Part shown: piece by piece, positions 60,401-64,000 of the stretch
Numbering within the stretch: the first letter of the stretch is position 1
Layout: every line of letters begins with the position of its first letter
NCBI GenBank assembly: GCA_013397455.1
Contig: VYZB01000055.1
Location: 2,987,687 to 3,051,686 of the forward strand
DNA: 64,000 nucleotides
Direction of reading: 5' to 3'
From: Crotophaga sulcirostris
Taxonomy: Eukaryota; Chordata; Aves; Cuculiformes; Crotophagidae
The notes under the pieces: model-generated
The model's database searches: none
Seen by the model: the letters and a program-made list of their open reading frames with translations, nothing else
Told to the model about the DNA's origin: nothing
Translations under genes and position numbers: made by a program

Positions 60401-63400
60401 GAATGTGAATTTGTTAAAATTTTCAGCCTCCACTCCTCTGTTCTCTACCCACATCTGTTATGTTGGCTCAGACATGGTAAGGAGAGCAGCAGTGTTAAAA
60501 CTCTGCAAAAGACCTCAACTGTTTTGTTTATTGATGTAGGGTCAGTTGAGAATGAAACTGCTTGCACAGTTTGGAAGAACAAAACCACAGTACGACCTGG
60601 CACTTGGTAAAAGAGGGGCGAAGCAAAAGTGTGAGTTCAAGACATTCAAGCCTATTTCTTCCTTTTAAAATGAACTGTTAGCATTAGTGCCTGAAGATGT
60701 GTGCCTTTAACAAAGCAGCTTAAATAACCTGAAAAACATGCAGAGGAGTGTGCAACACTGGTGATTTAGGATGCTGCCTGACATTTCTTTCTGACATCTC
60801 CTCCCAGGGAACCATCCATCACAGTGAAATACCAGGCAAAGGAGAAAGATGACAAAAGGTGGTACAGAGACACATATCTATGGCATGAGGTAGTGCTGCT
60901 GCCTGTTACAGAGACCAGCTGAGTTACAAGATCTAGAGATTTCCACCAACCTTGCCTCCACATGGGAAGAATGAACACAAGGCCAACTAAAAACAACTGA
61001 AGATGGTCCTGGCAGCACAAAGTCACAGCTAGAGATGGACCCATGGTCAGCAAAGGAGCTCTGCAGCCTCCTGTGCCAGCATCCCCAGGGGGCACTGAGG
61101 GCTGTACTGGGACTGTGCAGCTGAAGCATCTCGATCTGTTCCCTCTCCACTTTTTCCCAGTAGAGAATCAACAGATGTTGATTCCCACAATGTTGTCATT
61201 GTACCCACTGGAAGTATTTCTCCAGTGATCCCATAATTATAGAGGTGAGCTGATTCAGAGGTTCTTGAAGGGATAGGTGTGAATTATCCCTGCCACATCT
61301 GAGGGTAGGGACACATGACTAACAGAAACCAATTGCTCTGCTGAGCTGGCCAGAAGAAAATGTTCCTCACTAAAAGCTAATTCCTGTTTTAGCAGTAAAC
61401 AACCAGTTTCCTGTACTGTCAGACAAATATTGTGCATCCCTGTAAAAGACAACTTAATTCCCAGATAACTCAATCCACATCACAGGCAGTGAAAGGAGGT
61501 GATGGGTGCAAAGAGAGCAGCTGTAGGGTATTCTGAACAAACTTAGGAGAGCAGAGCAATAGGGCAACTGCCCCTGCACACACAACCTGCAGGCAAATGG
61601 CACATTGTCACTTGGTTTTGTTGTGAGTTGTCTGTTGCCCCTCCCTCACTGATTATCCAGAGGTTCTGTGCTTGGCACAGAAAGACAATGTCCATGCACA
61701 AGATCTCTTCTAGGACTATCTTCCCTGATTTTATCATGGCAAAACATTCCATGCCACCAGCACCACATCCACAATAGTTGATCCAAAATATTTCAGCAAA
61801 TATATTACTTCAGCACTTACCTTCTTCTTACAGAAAGTTTGAGATCTCTATTTACCTCATTCTCAGGAGGTTTGGTTTCCTTCACATCACTGTCTTCAGC
61901 AGCGGCATCTTCCTCTTGGTCTTTTTCAGCTTTCTTCACTTTATTCTTGTCACTCTGTTTTTGCCTGGAGCCCTCAGATGCTTTGCTGTGCTTCTGTTCA
62001 GACACCTCCTCCCTGGCAGCGTCCTCACTGTAAGAATGCCTGCGTTCCCTTAACTTTGCCTCTTCCTTTCTCTTCGATCTTCCAGGTAAATCCTGCAGCT
62101 GCCTCTGAAACTTGTCGGATTTTGACTTAGAGGTTTTTCGGTAGTAGTCATCTTCCCTGCCCTTATAGCCAGATAAAGGGTGAAGGGAGCCAGGGGAACC
62201 ACTCCTTAAATATTTATCTCTGTGCCCTCTGCCTCCTTCGATCCGTTCATCCAAATCAAACTTGTCCAGCTGCCGGGAATAATGTTTCCTCTCATGCACC
62301 CACGTGTCAGTCCTGTCCCTCTTCTCATCCCCATTCTCTCGCCATTCTCTGCTGTCTCTTTCCTCTTCCCGTCGAGAATAAGGGGAATGATCCCACGACT
62401 CTCTCCCGTTTCCCCAGTCAGTCCTGCTGGTCCCCATTGGGCTGTGGGGTGAACTGCAGGAAGTAAAGCTGGGAGTGTGGGACCGCGGCGAGAGGGAGCG
62501 GCTTATGGGGCTGCGAGAGCGCGGCCTCTCCGCGCCATACCTGCTGCAAAGAGAAAAGGCAGCGGTAACTGCCTGACCCACTGTGCTCTATCAAGCTCTT
62601 GCACACCAGAAACACATGGGGATTGCAAACCTGAGACCCCAGGCCTTCCATCTACATGCACTGCCCAGCTGTAAACACAGTGAACAGGAGAAAAGGTAGT
62701 GTCATACCTACAGAGCTCAACTGAATCCCCACAGATCTGTCAAGAATATATTCATTCATTCTTAAAAGCATCTTATGGGGGTTTAGCAGTAAAAGCTTAC
62801 AATATGTTAATACCTTTACAATGACCCTGATGCCTGTACCCTCAGCACTCACTCATCTAGGGTATCTCCAGACAAAAGTGACAAAGGTTATCTGTTTAAA
62901 AAAGATGTCTTAGAATTGTGATCCCTCTCCATTTTTGCTGGAAGGTGCTAAAGCCAGCGAGATGAGAAATACACCCAAACACATTTTAATATGAACCAGC
63001 TCCTTCCAGCTAGGTCTTGCAGCACCCCCAGCCTTTATGTTTTTCATTCAAGGCAGGGGAGAGGGGAACAGCTTCCTTTGTGTGTTCTTCACATGCCAGA
63101 CGTACATTCTGAGCCATTATCACCAGTAGGAAAGAGTTCATTTATTTTCATAACATGCACAGCTTCTATCTGATCTCATTATATAGGCCATGTACCTACA
63201 ATTGTGCCCATTTATATTTTTACAGTGATTTGAAGTGGAAGCCAAATTAAGAAAACAAATGAGATACAAGAGAGAAACACACAGATAATGCGAAAAAAAG
63301 CATTAAACCTGCAGGTTTACAGGCTTTTGCAGGTCCCAGTTCCAAACCACGGAGAAACTTTACCTGTCCACTTCACGCAGCAGGTCCCTCTCCCTCTGTG

Positions 63401-63443
63401 AATGGATGTCCTGGATAATAGCAGCCACGTTCTTACCTGGTTT
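51305..63443 (-). CDS. RBM20: RBM20, RNA-binding motif protein 20, 3' half (7 exons, 628 codons)
   Basis: RBM20 is a nuclear splicing repressor of heart and skeletal muscle that controls titin and CaMKII-delta exon choice; human variants in its RS stretch cause dilated cardiomyopathy. The seven exons found correspond to human exons 8-14. They give 628 residues, aligning with about 601-1227 of the 1227-aa human protein. In order: KPGKNVAA linker; arginine/serine region with the PRSRSP hotspot; long charged region; acidic region with [10 protein letters not shown] and a poly-Asp run; a conserved short exon; matrin-type C2H2 zinc finger (CKLC ... HCRSTVH); and C terminus [11 protein letters not shown]. 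All phases agree and all introns are GT-AG. The RRM and N-terminal exons lie beyond the right edge, so the entry is partial by window cut, not by mutation. Confidence 0.96.
51416..55167 (-). other. RBM20 last intron
   Basis: 3.75 kb. No exon or recognisable repeat except short A/T runs (for example 52938-52952 and 53214-53226). Confidence 0.75.
55168..55289 (-). CDS. RBM20: RBM20 zinc-finger exon
   Basis: Codes for [20 protein letters not shown] and the rest of a matrin/U1-type C2H2 finger: Cys-X2-Cys, then His-X5-His (HCRSTVH), ending KNLQ. Acceptor TCAATAG|, donor CAG|GTAAAA. Starts phase 1 and ends phase 0. Confidence 0.95.
56024..56143 (-). CDS. RBM20: RBM20 short conserved exon before the zinc finger
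   Basis: Codes for [16 protein letters not shown] ... [13 protein letters not shown]. The in-frame acceptor is TTGTTAAG|CAAATTC. A second AG ten bases further (TTCTAG|GTACC) would shift the frame to an early stop, so the upstream one must be used for full-length protein. Donor CTGG|GTACGC. Confidence 0.9.
56144..57923 (-). other. RBM20 intron
   Basis: 1.8 kb. No coding similarity seen; contains a T-rich run near 56466-56474. Confidence 0.75.
57924..58596 (-). CDS. RBM20: RBM20 acidic-region exon with poly-Asp run
   Basis: Codes for 224 residues plus one base: [20 protein letters not shown], then [14 protein letters not shown] and [19 protein letters not shown] (the conserved Glu-rich block). 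A fast-evolving segment follows with a GAT/GAC repeat (58248-58279) coding [11 protein letters not shown]. Acceptor GTGACAG|, donor AAGG|GTAACT. Confidence 0.95.
58597..60040 (-). other. RBM20 intron
   Basis: 1.4 kb, no recognisable element. Confidence 0.75.
60041..60136 (-). CDS. RBM20: RBM20 small exon in the charged region
   Basis: Codes for 32 residues ([16 protein letters not shown] ... ENTRKEK), phase 0 both sides. Acceptor TATTTTAG|, donor GAAG|GTTAGT. The flanking motifs GKEEQ and ENTR match the family. Confidence 0.92.
60137..61855 (-). other. RBM20 intron
   Basis: 1.7 kb, no recognisable element. Confidence 0.75.
61856..62540 (-). CDS. RBM20: RBM20 RS-region exon with RSRSP hotspot
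   Basis: Codes for 228 residues after a split Arg codon: [20 protein letters not shown], then [31 protein letters not shown], the [16 protein letters not shown] block and a Lys/Glu-rich end. The RSRSP pentapeptide is at 62507-62521. It governs nuclear import and granule behaviour in mammals, and all five residues are intact here. Tandem CAGCAG acceptor at 62541-62546; donor ATGAG|GTAAAT. Confidence 0.96.
62541..63363 (-). other. RBM20 intron
   Basis: 0.8 kb, no recognisable element. It ends in a NAGNAG tandem acceptor. Confidence 0.75.
63364..63443 (-). CDS. RBM20: RBM20 exon upstream of the RS region
   Basis: Codes for [20 protein letters not shown] and LLREVD plus two bases. Acceptor TTATTTAG|, donor GACAG|GTAAAG. 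It is the most 5' RBM20 exon in the window; RRM exons are outside. Confidence 0.94.
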
Positions 63444-64000
63444 CTAAATAAGACAAAGACACTGATTAGCATACTACAGGTGATTTGCCTTTTCAGGAAA
63501 CAGCAGCCATGCATTATTCAATTACACTACTACTGAGAAATACTTCCTTTCAGTGTTGTGGTTACAGTTTTTTCTGCAGCTGGTATTTCAATAGCAGATC
63601 AAAGCAGTAAAATGATACAAATGGAAAATTTGCTCCATTACGTTGTAGCACTGTCTCCTCATACTTGGCTGCTGTTAAAGGCTTTGAAAACTAGCTTGTC
63701 CTTCCCTGTTATACATTCACTACGAAGTATTTTCTAGGAATTGGATGGAAAAGGAAACAAACTAGACAATTTTTCTAATATCCAAATTAAATATGTATAG
63801 CAGCCCATCTCTGACCTTCTAGGAATTAACTGCCTTCTCTCCCTCTCAGAGTTTATCTCATTCTGGAGTATAGCTCTAAAAGGCACGAGCTTCAGAAAAG
63901 CTAAGTGCAAGAGAGATGTGTACAGGGAGTGTTGATTACTTGAGCCTGAGGATCATTTACAAAAGATGCACTACTCATGCAATTTGCCAAACACGGAGCA
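63444..64000 (-). other. RBM20 intron, cut by window edge
   Basis: No further exon seen up to the end of the window. Confidence 0.7.

Overview
The window is vertebrate nuclear DNA, almost certainly from a bird. The introns are short, the genes are spliced, and about fourteen copies of the avian/reptilian LINE CR1 are present, several ending in the diagnostic ATTCTATG-type 3' tail. Gene order matches the human 10q25 block (RBM20, PDCD4, BBIP1, then SHOC2), read here in inverted orientation. There are no bacterial features, CRISPR arrays, tRNA or rRNA genes that I could recognise. Two assembly gaps (N runs) lie at 31525-31689 and 47933-47964.

Layout: (1) 1-120 is a GC-rich promoter-like fragment with GC box, YY1, ETS and X-box-like motifs, followed by a degenerate minisatellite (about 120-600). 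By synteny this is the likely shared start of BBIP1 (+) and SHOC2 (-, coding part outside the window). (2) 600-13400 is gene-poor, probably the first intron of BBIP1, with CR1 copies. (3) 13400-13800 holds a second CpG-rich promoter with two opposed ZNF143/Staf-like motifs and two coding exons of BBIP1 (+). (4) 14770-28902 is the complete coding part of PDCD4 (-): eleven coding exons, 467 residues, conserved splice sites. Its 3' UTR carries a perfect miR-21 seed match and ends back-to-back with BBIP1. (5) 31690-32050 is the CpG-island promoter of PDCD4, partly lost in an assembly gap and surrounded by a dense CR1 cluster (31.2-36.5 kb). (6) 36.5-51.2 kb is intergenic DNA with two more CR1 copies. 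(7) 51.2-64 kb is the 3' half of RBM20 (-): seven exons encoding the arginine/serine region with the RSRSP hotspot, the acidic region, the matrin-type zinc finger and the C terminus. Its RRM and N-terminal exons lie beyond the right edge.

The genes are neighbours by ancient synteny rather than parts of one pathway: BBIP1 is a BBSome/cilium subunit, PDCD4 a translation inhibitor and tumour suppressor, and RBM20 a heart-muscle splicing factor. All exon joins were worked out by eye from reading frame, splice dinucleotides and remembered family sequence, without any database search. I saw no new biological system. The most useful observations are regulatory (miR-21 and Pumilio sites, X-box and ZNF143 motifs, overlapping poly(A) signals), splicing-related (tandem acceptors in RBM20) and lineage-specific protein changes (BBIP1 tail, RBM20 poly-Asp).
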